Below, one piece after another: positions 1 to 8,347 of a stretch of DNA of 64,000 bases. The number at the start of each line of letters is the position of its first letter. Within the stretch, counting starts at the first letter, position 1. This stretch comes from Niveibacterium microcysteis (GTDB lineage Bacteria; Pseudomonadota; Gammaproteobacteria; Burkholderiales; Rhodocyclaceae), in assembly GCF_017161445.1 (NCBI RefSeq), contig NZ_CP071060.1, positions 3,968,001 to 4,032,000 of the forward strand, read 5' to 3'. The position numbers and the translations under genes were made by a program. Below the pieces are notes generated by a model. It searched no databases and was not told where the DNA came from. It was given only the letters and a program-made list of their open reading frames with translations.

Positions 1-266
1 ACCGCGCAAAGGACTCAATCCGAGAGGCCATCGACTACTGGATTGAGCGACATTCGCCGGCCATCAGGCGCTTCACACCTCACGATCTGAGAAGCACTAT
101 GAAGAGCCACCTGCGACAACTTGGAGTACCAAGGGACATCTCTGAGATGTGTCTGAACCACAAGCAGCCAGGCGTAGAAGGTATCTATGACAAGCACACC
201 TACTTTCAAGAACGCCTCGCAGCACTGACAACGTGGACCGAAAAACTCACGAAATTTCAGAGCTAA
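1..266 (+). CDS. Tyrosine recombinase/integrase, C-terminal fragment (5' truncated by window)
   Basis: The frame starting at base 3 is open and ends at TAA 264-266. It encodes the catalytic C-terminus of a phage-type tyrosine recombinase. HDLR (codons from base 81) is the box II His-x-x-Arg. LNHKQPGVEGIYDKHTY contains the second conserved His and the nucleophilic Tyr region typical of P4-like integrases. The upstream part lies outside the window. Such enzymes integrate and excise islands, and its position at the edge of the AT-richer region supports an integrated element. The next gene starts 1 nt after the stop, so the two are probably co-transcribed. Confidence 0.85.
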   Translation, partial: RAKDSIREAIDYWIERHSPAIRRFTPHDLRSTMKSHLRQLGVPRDISEMCLNHKQPGVEGIYDKHTYFQERLAALTTWTEKLTKFQS

Positions 267-267
267 T

Positions 268-1170
268 ATGCCGCCATTCAAGGGGGACGATGAGATCGAC
301 CCCATCGAATACTGTCGCCGCAGAGGCTTCGAGCCTTGTCGTTACGATAACTGCGCCACTTGGGACCTTGATGCATGGCGGCACGCACTTCATCGCAGGC
401 GACTTGCTAGTGCCAGACTGCACCGCGCCATGGAGAACGAAGAGAAACACAAAGACGACGACAAAAACACGGAATGGTCAAAGGTAGCAATAGCCAACGT
501 GATCAAAGAGGTGGAGTCGTTCTTCATAGACCCCGCCGCACAGAACAGCGAGGCAAAGCGTATGGAGCCGTCCGATTCGAGAGAGAGGCAAGGCGTACGC
601 GACCGCACTGTGCTCGACGAGTTGATCAGCTCCGACAGAGTCTCAAGCGATGCGTTCTCTTCTTGGGAAGAGTTACGCGTTGTATGGCAAAACGAAGACC
701 TGGACAACCCATCTGCGGCAATCAGGGCAGCAGCGGCTGACACCGGAATCGATCTAGATCGCGGCCTTTACGATCTTGATAATCGCCCCCTATGGCAAAC
801 CGAGCCTTTGAATGGCACGCCAGATTTCTTTGTCTCAGTCTCTTTGGGCAAACCAGACACAGAACTGGTGCGTGACTTCAAAGCTTGGCTGAAACATACA
901 AGGCGGGAATCAGGGTTCTTGGCCGCAAACGCTCCGATCTCGGCCAACTTGTTGGAAAAATGGCACGACAACTCGGTTCTTGCCTATATCGACCTCTCTC
1001 TATATGCCAAGGCCTCATGCCTCAGGATTACTAATGAGAAGATGGCTGAGCTTCTCTTTCACAACAGGCTCGAATCCGTTTCTGATACCGACAAGCTCCG
1101 GACAACAAAGAAGTATGCACAAGTCATTATGAAGGACACATACTTCAGCTCGATGCGCCACGTCGCATAG
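268..1170 (+). CDS. Integrase-associated hypothetical protein, DUF6387-like
   Basis: This is a 300-residue acidic soluble protein without signal or membrane segments. The C-terminal half has an FKAWL block, then VLAYIDLSLYAKASCLRITNE and a TTKKYAQ segment. From memory these resemble DUF6387 proteins, which usually sit next to island integrases; no search could be run. The gene begins 1 nt after the integrase stop, so translational coupling is likely. Biochemical function is unknown; a role in element maintenance or excision is only inferred from the partnership. The N-terminal third is poorly conserved-looking and charged. Confidence 0.65.
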   Translation: MPPFKGDDEIDPIEYCRRRGFEPCRYDNCATWDLDAWRHALHRRRLASARLHRAMENEEKHKDDDKNTEWSKVAIANVIKEVESFFIDPAAQNSEAKRMEPSDSRERQGVRDRTVLDELISSDRVSSDAFSSWEELRVVWQNEDLDNPSAAIRAAAADTGIDLDRGLYDLDNRPLWQTEPLNGTPDFFVSVSLGKPDTELVRDFKAWLKHTRRESGFLAANAPISANLLEKWHDNSVLAYIDLSLYAKASCLRITNEKMAELLFHNRLESVSDTDKLRTTKKYAQVIMKDTYFSSMRHVA

Positions 1171-1365
1171 CGACTCAATATCGCGGCCTTGAAAGAGTCG
1201 CGAGCAAGAACCTCCTGCTCCGTCGCGAGAGGCATCGACTTTCCAACGCCGTACTTACATCCCTAGATGCTTACGCAGGGCTGTCCTACTAGTTGTTATT
1301 TCTTTGCCGTACCACTGGCAACCAATGGCTCGCCTCGGGCATAGGCGCCCAGTAGTGAACCGCAT

Positions 1366-2496
1366 TCAGTCGTGTCGGGACGTTCGTCCAATGAATGCGA
1401 GCTCAAGCAGGGTATCGCGGTAGGCGCCAGGGCAATCTCGAAAGGCCAGCCGAGCTCGATCACAAACGTTGCTCAAGTATTCGACGCGCTCCAGCAGCAC
1501 GCGCTGAAGGTCAGGCCGCTTTGGTCGATCTGGTGTAAGTGCAGCTGCGGAGACGAAATCGATGACCAGCGCCATGCACCTCGCAAGGATGAGACTACGT
1601 TGCAGCGCCTTGGCGCCGGAAAGGCCTCCAATGAGATTGGCGCCAGCGTTGATGTCCAATATGTCGCTGCCCGACGACCACTTTTTGATCCTCGCTTCGT
1701 CAGGCAGCGGTTTGTTTGCCTTGAGCCGCTTGCTGCTCAGCTTTCCAAGCATTTCGTCGTAGGTCTGGGCCCGAACTTTTGGATGTTCCTTTATGAAATC
1801 GAGCCAGTTGCCGAACGGGTGTTTCTTGGGGTGGAACAGCCGACGAAGGCGGTACGACCAGTCCGATCGATGCCTCGTGTTGATGACCAGACATCCAAAG
1901 ACTGCTGCGCTCAAGAGCCGGTCAACGAAACGAGATTCGGCTGGCGGCAGAGGAATGCCAGCCAGGGTCCACCAGACGTCGCAGCCGGAATCCCAAACGT
2001 AGTCGTTGGGAAGGAACAGCATTCCTCTGCGCGTCAGACCACGGAACATGCGAAAGAACAGCGATTCGGGGAATGCATTGAAGGTGGATAAGCGCGAAGG
2101 AAGTAGCGGGGTACCGTCTCGGCCGACGATCGGCTCGTCGAGCGCAGATAGCTCGATGTCGAGCAGATCGGCGATCGCACGTTTCACGCGCCGTGACATG
2201 GCATGCAAGCCGCGTTTGTGGTTTTCAAGGTCGCGATAGAGCGATTCTCCGTAGAGCGAACGCTGGCGAAGCTCGTCACGGATGTAGGCGTTGAAACTGC
2301 GGGAAGAAGTGATGAGGCGAAAGAGGAAGTCGTCTCGCGGCATGCCGCGCTGTCCTGGCTCTAGCCCGAGGTACGGCTTGAACAACCTCATCGGCCTGAC
2401 GATCTCCAGCGGCCAAAAAGGTTCTTGTTCAACGAACAACTCAACGCCCCAAGAGGGGAGTGCAGCGATCGGATCTGTGGTGGTCAAGTTTTCCAT
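1366..2496 (-). CDS. Hypothetical protein (376 aa), island cargo
   Basis: A long minus-strand frame of clear coding character, with no motif I recognise. It is rich in Arg and aromatic residues, has blocks such as RLFHPKKHPFGNWLDFIKEHP, and lacks signal or transmembrane segments. I chose the ATG at 2494-2496. A GTG extension to 2565 is possible but has no Shine-Dalgarno and would almost abut the divergent gene at 2583. It is transcribed away from the 2583-3379 pair, so 2497-2582 probably holds divergent promoters. Function unknown. Confidence 0.6.
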   Translation of the reverse strand: MENLTTTDPIAALPSWGVELFVEQEPFWPLEIVRPMRLFKPYLGLEPGQRGMPRDDFLFRLITSSRSFNAYIRDELRQRSLYGESLYRDLENHKRGLHAMSRRVKRAIADLLDIELSALDEPIVGRDGTPLLPSRLSTFNAFPESLFFRMFRGLTRRGMLFLPNDYVWDSGCDVWWTLAGIPLPPAESRFVDRLLSAAVFGCLVINTRHRSDWSYRLRRLFHPKKHPFGNWLDFIKEHPKVRAQTYDEMLGKLSSKRLKANKPLPDEARIKKWSSGSDILDINAGANLIGGLSGAKALQRSLILARCMALVIDFVSAAALTPDRPKRPDLQRVLLERVEYLSNVCDRARLAFRDCPGAYRDTLLELAFIGRTSRHD

Positions 2497-2582
2497 TTCA
2501 CGGAACCTGTAGCGTGCGTGGTCCCGCCAGCATTCCGGTGTCGCGACCCATTGGCTCGCAACCACAGCAAAGGAGTGTCAGG

Positions 2583-3110
2583 TTGGACAAGCAACATATT
2601 CGTGAGACCGACATGGTCTTGCTTGAAGCGCATCGCGTTAACGCCGCGATTGACCTTGAAGAGCATTTCCTCAGAACGCAGCTCGACGCGTTTGTGAATC
2701 GTACCGGCTCACCGGCCGTCGCAGCACTGCTGGAGGATCTTGCAGCGGATTTGCGTGAGTACCGCGCCTTTGACGGTCGTCTCGATATGGCCGACCACTA
2801 TCGGGAGCAGTTACGGTTGGCCATACATGCGCTGGACGTCATGGGCTTCGTCATGTACGTGGCAACGCATACCGTTTCGTTCAGCGCCAGCACAGAGGAT
2901 CAGATTGCCGGCTATCCACACTTGATAAAGGCGGTCCAGGTGGTCACCGTGGACAAGGCGTGCAAGTCCCTTCGAATCCCGTTTCACTACGCGCTCAAAA
3001 CCTGGAAGTCTCCGGAACTTCCGTCTTCTGGGCAAGTGCGGATGTATGTGCCGCGGACCTACCGCATCGAGTCCTACTTGGCACGCATCGGTGAAGGCGG
3101 TGAGGCATGA
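2583..3110 (+). CDS. Hypothetical protein (175 aa), TTG start
   Basis: The start is a TTG at 2583 with an excellent Shine-Dalgarno AAAGGAG at 2569-2575, 7 nt upstream; the frame also opens further upstream but without a ribosome site. The product is mainly helical, with the middle segment MADHYREQLRLAIHALDVMG and a C-terminal basic stretch, and no recognised domain. It overlaps the next gene by 4 nt (ATGA), so the two products are probably made together and may act together. Function unknown. Confidence 0.65.
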   Translation: MDKQHIRETDMVLLEAHRVNAAIDLEEHFLRTQLDAFVNRTGSPAVAALLEDLAADLREYRAFDGRLDMADHYREQLRLAIHALDVMGFVMYVATHTVSFSASTEDQIAGYPHLIKAVQVVTVDKACKSLRIPFHYALKTWKSPELPSSGQVRMYVPRTYRIESYLARIGEGGEA

Positions 3111-3379
3111 GCGTGAAATTTGGTGACCAGACCGAATATCCGGACTGGCCGGAGTCATTCAAAGGGTATGGAGATGGACCTTTCCCGGATTTCAATGGAG
3201 GGCCAGATCCAGCGGAGGTCGTCGCGTGGCAAAAGAAGAAGGGTGCGACTGTAAGCGAGGTGTGTAAGTACTTCGGTCTATCGCGGGTGCAAGTAGTTCG
3301 AGTGCTGCATGAGCGGCTCGACTTTGTCACACGGTTGAAGATTCCTGGCGATCTTGCTCTGGAGCACGACGGAAGCTAA
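3107..3379 (+). CDS. Small helix-turn-helix protein (90 aa)
   Basis: Residues about 46-70 (GATVSEVCKYFGLSRVQVVR) fit a helix-turn-helix: helix, Gly-Leu-Ser turn, recognition helix. The N-terminus is Pro/Gly/Asp-rich and looks flexible. The ATG overlaps the stop of the upstream 175-aa gene (ATGA), so it is translationally coupled. It could be a DNA-binding partner or autoregulator of that gene, but this is inference. A weak hairpin, TCGCC/GGCGA at 3455-3469, lies downstream. Confidence 0.6.
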   Translation: MSVKFGDQTEYPDWPESFKGYGDGPFPDFNGGPDPAEVVAWQKKKGATVSEVCKYFGLSRVQVVRVLHERLDFVTRLKIPGDLALEHDGS

Positions 3380-3509
3380 TCCCTCTGTGCGTCGGTGTAT
3401 CGTGATTCCAGATATTTTCGGCCACATATAACTCTGCTGAAGCGGAAGGAGGCGTCGCCCTCAAGGCGATTTCCCCCTCGCTGATCAACCCATCTTCAGG
3501 GGAGTTAAT

Positions 3510-3845
3510 ATGCATACAGTGTGTCCAATCTGTTTCTCGGAGCGAGTCATCACGCTCAATCGCGCACGCCGTGTTGGCGGTGCTGTCGGTCTTGCCGGTG
3601 GCACCATAGGCGGCGCCGCTAGCGTGCTGTCTGGTGCTCGCACAGGCATGGCGATCGGCGCCATCGTTGGCCCACCTGGCATGTGGGCAGGCGGTCTCGT
3701 TGGTGCGTTGGTTGCAGCCTGCGTTGGGGGTGCAACCGGTGGTGTTGCCGGTGCCCAACTCGGCGAAGTCGTCGACGAGCGCATCCTCGACAACTACCGC
3801 TGCGTTGCGTGCGGCCATGCCTTCAGTGTTCGATGCTTGTCTTAA
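3510..3845 (+). CDS. Glycine-zipper protein flanked by Cys pairs (111 aa)
   Basis: The protein has a CPIC pair near the N-terminus (residues 5-8) and a CVAC pair near the C-terminus, which together could form a zinc ribbon. Between them lies a long Gly/Ala-rich hydrophobic stretch (about residues 23-85) with repeated G-x-x-x-G, a glycine zipper able to form packed membrane helices. The start is supported by AGGGGAG at about 3497-3503. The Cys pairs brought together across a membrane hairpin would be unusual. Function unknown. Confidence 0.65.
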   Translation: MHTVCPICFSERVITLNRARRVGGAVGLAGGTIGGAASVLSGARTGMAIGAIVGPPGMWAGGLVGALVAACVGGATGGVAGAQLGEVVDERILDNYRCVACGHAFSVRCLS

Positions 3846-4061
3846 TCGGACGCGAGGCCATTCATTGCTAGTTCCCTCCGCGCAGACCGCGCAGAGGTGT
3901 ATCTGTGCGTTCGTTGTTGATTGACGGCATCCAGCCGCAGTCCTAGCGACTTAAGCCTTACCTCATCCCAGTTCCATTCAACCGCTCCCGTTCTGCCGTC
4001 CAACGACGGCGGAAGGGCTGCGCTCGTTTGTTCGATCCATTACTTTGAAAGGATGCCCACC

Positions 4062-5030
4062 ATGGCCCATCTCGTACAACAAATGGCTTACGTCGGCGAC
4101 GTTCCCTGGCATGGCCTCGGCAATGCGCTACCCGCCCAGCAACCCATCGACATTTGGCAACGCGAAGCCGGCATGGCCTGGACGATTGAAGAATCCCCCG
4201 TCCGTTACATGGCCGACAGCATCGGCAGTCTTGGCACCATTCATTCCTTCCCAGAGCAGAAAGTCCTGTACCGCTCGGACACGAAGGAAGCCCTGTCGGT
4301 GGTCTCGCAGCGCTACCAAGTCGTTCAACCGCGGGAAGTGCTGGAGTTCTACCGTGATCTCACCGAAGTCTCGGGCTATGAACTCGAAACTGCCGGCGTC
4401 TTGAAGGGCGGTCGCAAGTTCTGGGCGTTGGCCCGCACAGGACAATCCGTTGCGTTGAAGGGCAAGGATCAGGTGAATGGGTATCTGCTGCTCGCCACAA
4501 GTTGCGACGGCACGCTCGCCACGACCGCCACGCCGACCACCATCCGCGTGGTCTGCAACAACACCCTCACGATCGCCGTCAATGGCGCGACCCAAGCGAT
4601 CAAGGTTCCGCACAGCACCCGATTCGACGCCCAATCGGTCAAGCAGCAGCTCGGGATCGCCGTGGGTCACTGGGACAGCTTCATGTACCGCATGCGCATC
4701 CTCGCCGAGCGCAAGGTCAAGTCCCATGAAGCGATGGCTTACTTCCTGCGCGTGCTCTGCGAAACCCAGCCGGGCAACGCTGAGCCGCAAGGCTTGGCGA
4801 ACGAACGTGCGTTAAAGCGTGTCCAGGCCCTCTACGACGGCGCTGGACGTGGCGCGGAGCTTGATGCCGCCAAAGGCACGGCTTGGGGTCTGCTTAACGC
4901 GGTCACCGAGTACGTCGACCACGAACGCCGTGCCCGCAGCACCGAATATCGGCTCGATTCCGCCTGGTTCGGTCAAGGGGCAGCCGTGAAGCAACGGGCA
5001 CTGGAAACCGCACTGCAACTGGCAGCGTAG
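4062..5030 (+). CDS. DUF932 domain protein (phage/plasmid-like protein)
   Basis: The 322-residue product begins MAHLVQQMAYVGDVPWHGLG and contains the conserved blocks of the DUF932/TIGR03299 family (TPTTIRVVCNNTLTIA, HSTRFDA). The family is very common on plasmids, phages and ICEs, often beside recombination genes, but its biochemistry is unknown. I chose ATG 4062 because GAAAGG at 4047-4052 is correctly spaced for it and abuts the ATG at 4053. It is followed by a terminator-like hairpin and then the YqaJ-type gene. Confidence 0.85.
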   Translation: MAHLVQQMAYVGDVPWHGLGNALPAQQPIDIWQREAGMAWTIEESPVRYMADSIGSLGTIHSFPEQKVLYRSDTKEALSVVSQRYQVVQPREVLEFYRDLTEVSGYELETAGVLKGGRKFWALARTGQSVALKGKDQVNGYLLLATSCDGTLATTATPTTIRVVCNNTLTIAVNGATQAIKVPHSTRFDAQSVKQQLGIAVGHWDSFMYRMRILAERKVKSHEAMAYFLRVLCETQPGNAEPQGLANERALKRVQALYDGAGRGAELDAAKGTAWGLLNAVTEYVDHERRARSTEYRLDSAWFGQGAAVKQRALETALQLAA

Positions 5031-5082
5031 TTCCGGTGTCGTTCGTGCCACCGAGCTGGCCCCATTCTTTCCACCATCCCAA

Positions 5083-5120
5083 GCCCCCGTGATCGGCTGA
5101 TGCCATCCGGGGGCCTTTTA
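5083..5120 (+). terminator. Hairpin terminator after the DUF932 gene
   Basis: The arms GCCCCCG (5083-5089) and CGGGGGC (5108-5114) pair perfectly around an 18-nt loop and are followed by CTTTTA. It lies just upstream of the ribosome site of the next gene, so it could also act as an attenuator. Confidence 0.5.
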
Positions 5121-5134
5121 CTTTGGAGGCCGCT

Positions 5135-6148
5135 ATGGCTCAACCCATCAATGTAGATGCTTCACTCAGTCACGCCCGCAAGCGTCCTGCGCTGCGTCTG
5201 GTTCCCACCGTCGATCTGCCGCGCGAAGACTGGCTTGAAGTGCGCAAGCGCGGTATCGGCGGGTCTGATGCTGCAGCAGCGGTCGGACTCAACCCCTACA
5301 AGAGCGCACTGGAACTGTGGCTGGAGAAAACCGGCCGTGATGAACAGTTGCCGAAGATCGATCCCCACGACGAGGAGTCGCCCACCTACTGGGGCAACAT
5401 CCTCGAACCCATCGTGGCGGCGCACTACACCAAGCGCACCGGCCGGCGCGTTCGCAAACTCAACGCCGTCTTGCAGCATCCCGATCCCGCCTTACCCTGG
5501 ATGCTCGCCAACATCGATCGTGAAGTCACCGGCAGTGCAGAGGTTCAGATCCTCGAATGCAAAACCGCAGGGATCAATGGCGCGAAGCTCTGGCGGGATG
5601 GCGTGCCGGAATATGTGCAGCTCCAGGTGCAACACCAACTCGCCGTCACCGGCAAACACGCGGCGGATGTGGCCGTCCTCATCGGTGGTCAGACGCTGGA
5701 AATTCACCGCATTCAACGTGACGACACTCTCATCGAGCGGCTGATCAAACTGGAAGCGCAGTTCTGGCAGTACGTTGTGACCGACACGCCACCACCGGCT
5801 GACGGCTCCGAATCCGCTGAGACGGCTTTGCGTCGTCTCTTCCCGCAGGACTTCGGTGCCGTGCTGGATTTTCGGGACGACCGCACCCTGTCATCGGTCT
5901 TCTCCGATCTGCAGCAAGTCCGAGAAACCGTGGCGCAGCACGAGAAGCTCGAATCGCAGTTGAAGCAACGCATCCAGCAAGCGATGGGAGAGGCGAGTAC
6001 AGCCTTGTTTGAGACCGGACGCGTGACCTGGAAGCGATCCAAGGACAGCGCGAGTTTTGACCTGACGCGCCTGCTCGCAGATCACCCCGAATACGCCCAA
6101 ACCTACGCGAGCACCAAGGCGGGCAGTCGGCGTTTTCTGGTGGCCTGA
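5135..6148 (+). CDS. YqaJ-family phage-type exonuclease/recombinase
   Basis: The 337-residue protein contains the YqaJ/lambda-exonuclease fold signatures. RGIGGSDAAAAVGLNPYKS is the family opening block, WGNILEPIVAAHY carries the first acidic residue, and the ILECKTA block supplies the Glu-x-Lys of the PD-(D/E)xK site, followed by VQLQVQHQLAVTG. Family members digest double-stranded DNA 5'-3' for phage-type recombination, usually with a ssDNA-annealing partner; no Bet/RecT-like gene is seen here. The start ATG 5135 has GGAGG at 5125-5129. The C-terminal 100 residues include a coiled-coil-like segment. Confidence 0.9.
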   Translation: MAQPINVDASLSHARKRPALRLVPTVDLPREDWLEVRKRGIGGSDAAAAVGLNPYKSALELWLEKTGRDEQLPKIDPHDEESPTYWGNILEPIVAAHYTKRTGRRVRKLNAVLQHPDPALPWMLANIDREVTGSAEVQILECKTAGINGAKLWRDGVPEYVQLQVQHQLAVTGKHAADVAVLIGGQTLEIHRIQRDDTLIERLIKLEAQFWQYVVTDTPPPADGSESAETALRRLFPQDFGAVLDFRDDRTLSSVFSDLQQVRETVAQHEKLESQLKQRIQQAMGEASTALFETGRVTWKRSKDSASFDLTRLLADHPEYAQTYASTKAGSRRFLVA

Positions 6149-6216
6149 ACGCCACCCAGCAACAACTCAGTCCCGCGCCTCGCAACACCGCAGCAGGCAC
6201 CGAAACCCACCCCATG

Positions 6217-6250
6217 ACGCCACGTCGCCCCTCAAGGCACGTGGCGTTTT
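6217..6250 (+). terminator. Hairpin terminator after the YqaJ-type gene
   Basis: ACGCCACGT (6217-6225) pairs with ACGTGGCGT (6239-6247), immediately followed by a T run. This is a good rho-independent terminator between the exonuclease gene and the next gene. Confidence 0.6.
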
Positions 6251-6277
6251 CCATTTTCTACCGCAACGAGGTCTCTT

Positions 6278-7210
6278 ATGTTGAAAGGCTTGAGCATCAC
6301 CCCGCCGATCGTGGGACGCATCTCGATCGGCAAGGTCATCGAGAAACAGGGCAAACGTCTGCCCGAGAAGGACGACCAATTCACCATCACCAGCCAGATC
6401 CAGGGCCGAGACGGCTGGCTCCCGCATCCCTTCGACGAGGGGCTACGCAAAGCCCAAGGCGGCAAGATCCGCAACATCCCGATCCGGCTGCTGTTCAACG
6501 ATCCGGACCTGAACTTTCGTGCCGACTACACGCTCTTCGATCGCAAGACCGGACGGCAACTGTGCGTAGGCAATGGCGAGCAGTGCCGGCGCCGCACACC
6601 CGACGGCATCTCGGTCCTGCCTTGTCCCTCACCAGATGTGTGTCCGCTAGGCGAGGGTGCCTGTAAGCCCTATGGACGGCTCAACGTCGTGATCGGCGAC
6701 GAAGATCCTTTCGGCAGCTTCGTGTTCCGCACCACGGGTTTCAACTCGATCCGCACCTTGATGGCACGGCTGCAGTACTTCCAGGCGATCTCAAGCAACC
6801 GGCTCTCCTGCCTGCCACTGGAACTGCGCCTGCGTGGCAAATCGACACGCCAGAGCATGGGCACGCCGATCTTCTACGTCGACATCACCGTACGGGCAGG
6901 ACTCTCGGTCGAGGAAGCACTGACTGACGCCACGCGGGTTGAACGGGAGCGTCAGGCTGCAGGCTTCGATCAAGCCGCGCTGGATCAGGCGGCTCGCGTG
7001 GGTTTTGCCAACGGTGCGTTCGAGGATACGGAGGAGGAGCGCAACGACGTGATCGAAGAGTTCTACCCACCGGGAGAAGACGGGGGAGGAGGGCAACCGA
7101 CAGGGACGAGTGCAGCGAGTGCCAGCAAGCCCAGTCTGTCAGAGAAGCTCGCCAGTAAGCTGCCGCCGGCGGCAGGCTCAGACAGCAATGAGGGTTCAGG
7201 CCTCGCTTGA
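6278..7210 (+). CDS. Gp3/recombination-directionality-factor-like protein
   Basis: A 310-residue protein with a conserved core that I associate with the family named hydrolase or metal-binding protein / recombination directionality factor-like, often next to DUF932 and YqaJ genes on ICEs. It has a Cys cluster (CVGNGEQCRR, CPSPDVCPLGEGACKPYG; residues about 95-131) that could bind metal, then an FRTTGFNSIRTL block. The last 50 residues are low-complexity Gly/Ser/Ala. A role in excision or DNA processing is inferred from context. Its 3' end overlaps the convergent repressor gene by 15 nt. Confidence 0.6.
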   Translation: MLKGLSITPPIVGRISIGKVIEKQGKRLPEKDDQFTITSQIQGRDGWLPHPFDEGLRKAQGGKIRNIPIRLLFNDPDLNFRADYTLFDRKTGRQLCVGNGEQCRRRTPDGISVLPCPSPDVCPLGEGACKPYGRLNVVIGDEDPFGSFVFRTTGFNSIRTLMARLQYFQAISSNRLSCLPLELRLRGKSTRQSMGTPIFYVDITVRAGLSVEEALTDATRVERERQAAGFDQAALDQAARVGFANGAFEDTEEERNDVIEEFYPPGEDGGGGQPTGTSAASASKPSLSEKLASKLPPAAGSDSNEGSGLA

Positions 7211-7618
7211 GGTGTTGGCGCTCAGTGCCAGTTGTTCGATCAGTCCGCTCACCAACTCCTGCTGGTAGGCCGACAGCCGACGGTAACGACCGATCAGGCG
7301 AAGTTCTTCCTCGGTGGCGTCCTTCACCGCGATGTCCTTGATTCGCTGCGGCGTGCCGTTGGGGCCTTGCTCGATGCCGAACTGCAGCCAGATCGAAGAG
7401 ACCCCCAGCATCTTCGCCAGAAGTTCGATCTTGTCCTGCGTCGGGCGGTTCTCGCCCGCCAACCACTTCTGCACCGCCTGCGGACTGACAGGCTTGCCGG
7501 TGTAACGCAGGTTGAACTGTCTCACCAGTTCGGCCGGCGTGCTGATCCGCTTGGCGCTTCTCCCCAAAGCCAATCGCAGTCGTTCCGCGAAGGCGCTCTT
7601 CTCGGCTGTTTGTCCCAT
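7196..7618 (-). CDS. XRE-family (Cro/CI-like) transcriptional repressor
   Basis: This is a 140-residue protein with an N-terminal helix-turn-helix. Residues about 35-65 (GKPVSPQAVQKWLAGENRP) are a classical recognition region, followed by the LLAKMLGVSSIWLQFG block of phage and plasmid repressors. The C-terminal region LIGRYRRLSAYQQELVSGLI is a typical dimerisation tail. I used the ATG at 7616-7618; a GTG at 7639 is a possible extension. It is divergent from the small genes at 7747 and convergent with the RDF-like gene, so it probably regulates the region through the 7619-7746 intergenic DNA. Confidence 0.8.
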   Translation of the reverse strand: MGQTAEKSAFAERLRLALGRSAKRISTPAELVRQFNLRYTGKPVSPQAVQKWLAGENRPTQDKIELLAKMLGVSSIWLQFGIEQGPNGTPQRIKDIAVKDATEEELRLIGRYRRLSAYQQELVSGLIEQLALSANTSSEA

Positions 7619-7746
7619 GCCGCGAGTGTGGGAGAGCACTTCCGGATCTAGGACAACTACAGAATAGGCGGCAACAACCTTGAACTAGTCATCGGGCGGG
7701 CGCACGCCCGCGCTGTACCGACTTTCCCACCTTAGGAGCAAAGCTC
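7619..7746. promoter_or_regulatory. Divergent intergenic region, likely repressor operators
   Basis: The 128 nt between the repressor and the small membrane protein gene contain GC-rich dyad DNA (GGGCG...CGCCC near 7693-7713) and the AGGAG ribosome site at 7733-7737 for the plus-strand gene. The arrangement suggests that the repressor controls both directions. No convincing -35/-10 pair was identified. Confidence 0.3.
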
Positions 7747-7890
7747 ATGAATCAACCATCTCCCCTGGAAACCTTGGCGGCGTACGCCATCACTTTCGTG
7801 GCTGGCGCACTCGCGACGGTGTGCGTCGCGGCTTACGGCCGCTGGATGAAGGCGCAGGGTCGTGTCCCCGATCAATCGGTGCAGGTTTGA
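7747..7890 (+). CDS. Small membrane protein (47 aa)
   Basis: ATG 7747 has AGGAG at 7733-7737. The 47-residue product starts MNQPSPLETLAAYAITFVAG, has a single hydrophobic helix (about residues 9-30) and a short positively charged, then polar C-terminus. It is separated by 12 nt from the following 113-aa gene, so the two form an operon. Small single-span proteins are common in conjugative or plasmid modules, but no family is recognised. Confidence 0.55.
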   Translation: MNQPSPLETLAAYAITFVAGALATVCVAAYGRWMKAQGRVPDQSVQV

Positions 7891-7902
7891 GGGGAGACCT
7901 TC

Positions 7903-8244
7903 ATGTCTGTTGACCTTCCGCGCTTCACCGCTGACGAACTCACCATCGAGCAGATCGACCTTCTGATTGGTTCACGTACCTCCTATTTGGTCGTGGCGGT
8001 TAACAACCTCTCGGCGGTCGCCTCCAAGATCGAAGGTCGCATCGAAAAAGCCGGGCTGCGTTGCCGTGTGTTCACCGAATACCGCGCCGCGACGCTGGCG
8101 GGTGCGTTCTTCTCGCCCACTGCACCGGTGGCTTGGGTGGCAGGCCTGGGTATGGCGGCCCACAAACTGGTCACGCTCAATCCGGACTACGAAATCGGCA
8201 AGAACAAGCTTGCCGGCACGGTGACGGTGACCTTCAAGAAGTAG
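7903..8244 (+). CDS. Hypothetical protein (113 aa) with hydrophobic central segment
   Basis: The start has a good ribosome site (GGGGAG just upstream). The sequence has an N-terminal helical region followed by LIGSRTSYLVVAVNN, and a central hydrophobic Ala/Gly-rich stretch (about residues 63-86, AATLAGAFFSPTAPVAWVAG). The C-terminus GTVTVTFKK is beta-like. No known domain was recognised. It follows the 47-aa membrane protein and precedes a terminator, so the pair forms a two-gene unit likely controlled by the divergent repressor. Confidence 0.6.
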   Translation: MSVDLPRFTADELTIEQIDLLIGSRTSYLVVAVNNLSAVASKIEGRIEKAGLRCRVFTEYRAATLAGAFFSPTAPVAWVAGLGMAAHKLVTLNPDYEIGKNKLAGTVTVTFKK

Positions 8245-8297
8245 CACCGGCGCTGTACCTCATGCGTTCGCTGTGCACCGCAAACCTCCCACTCTCT

Positions 8298-8331
8298 GGC
8301 GTCGACAGGCAAGTCGGACGCCTTTCTTTTT
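8298..8331 (+). terminator. Rho-independent terminator
   Basis: GGCGTC-GAC (8298-8306) pairs with GTC-GGACGCC (8313-8322) with a one-base bulge and is followed by a T-rich run (8323-8331). It terminates the 7747-8244 unit. Confidence 0.6.
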
Positions 8332-8347
8332 GTCGAAAGGCTTCACC

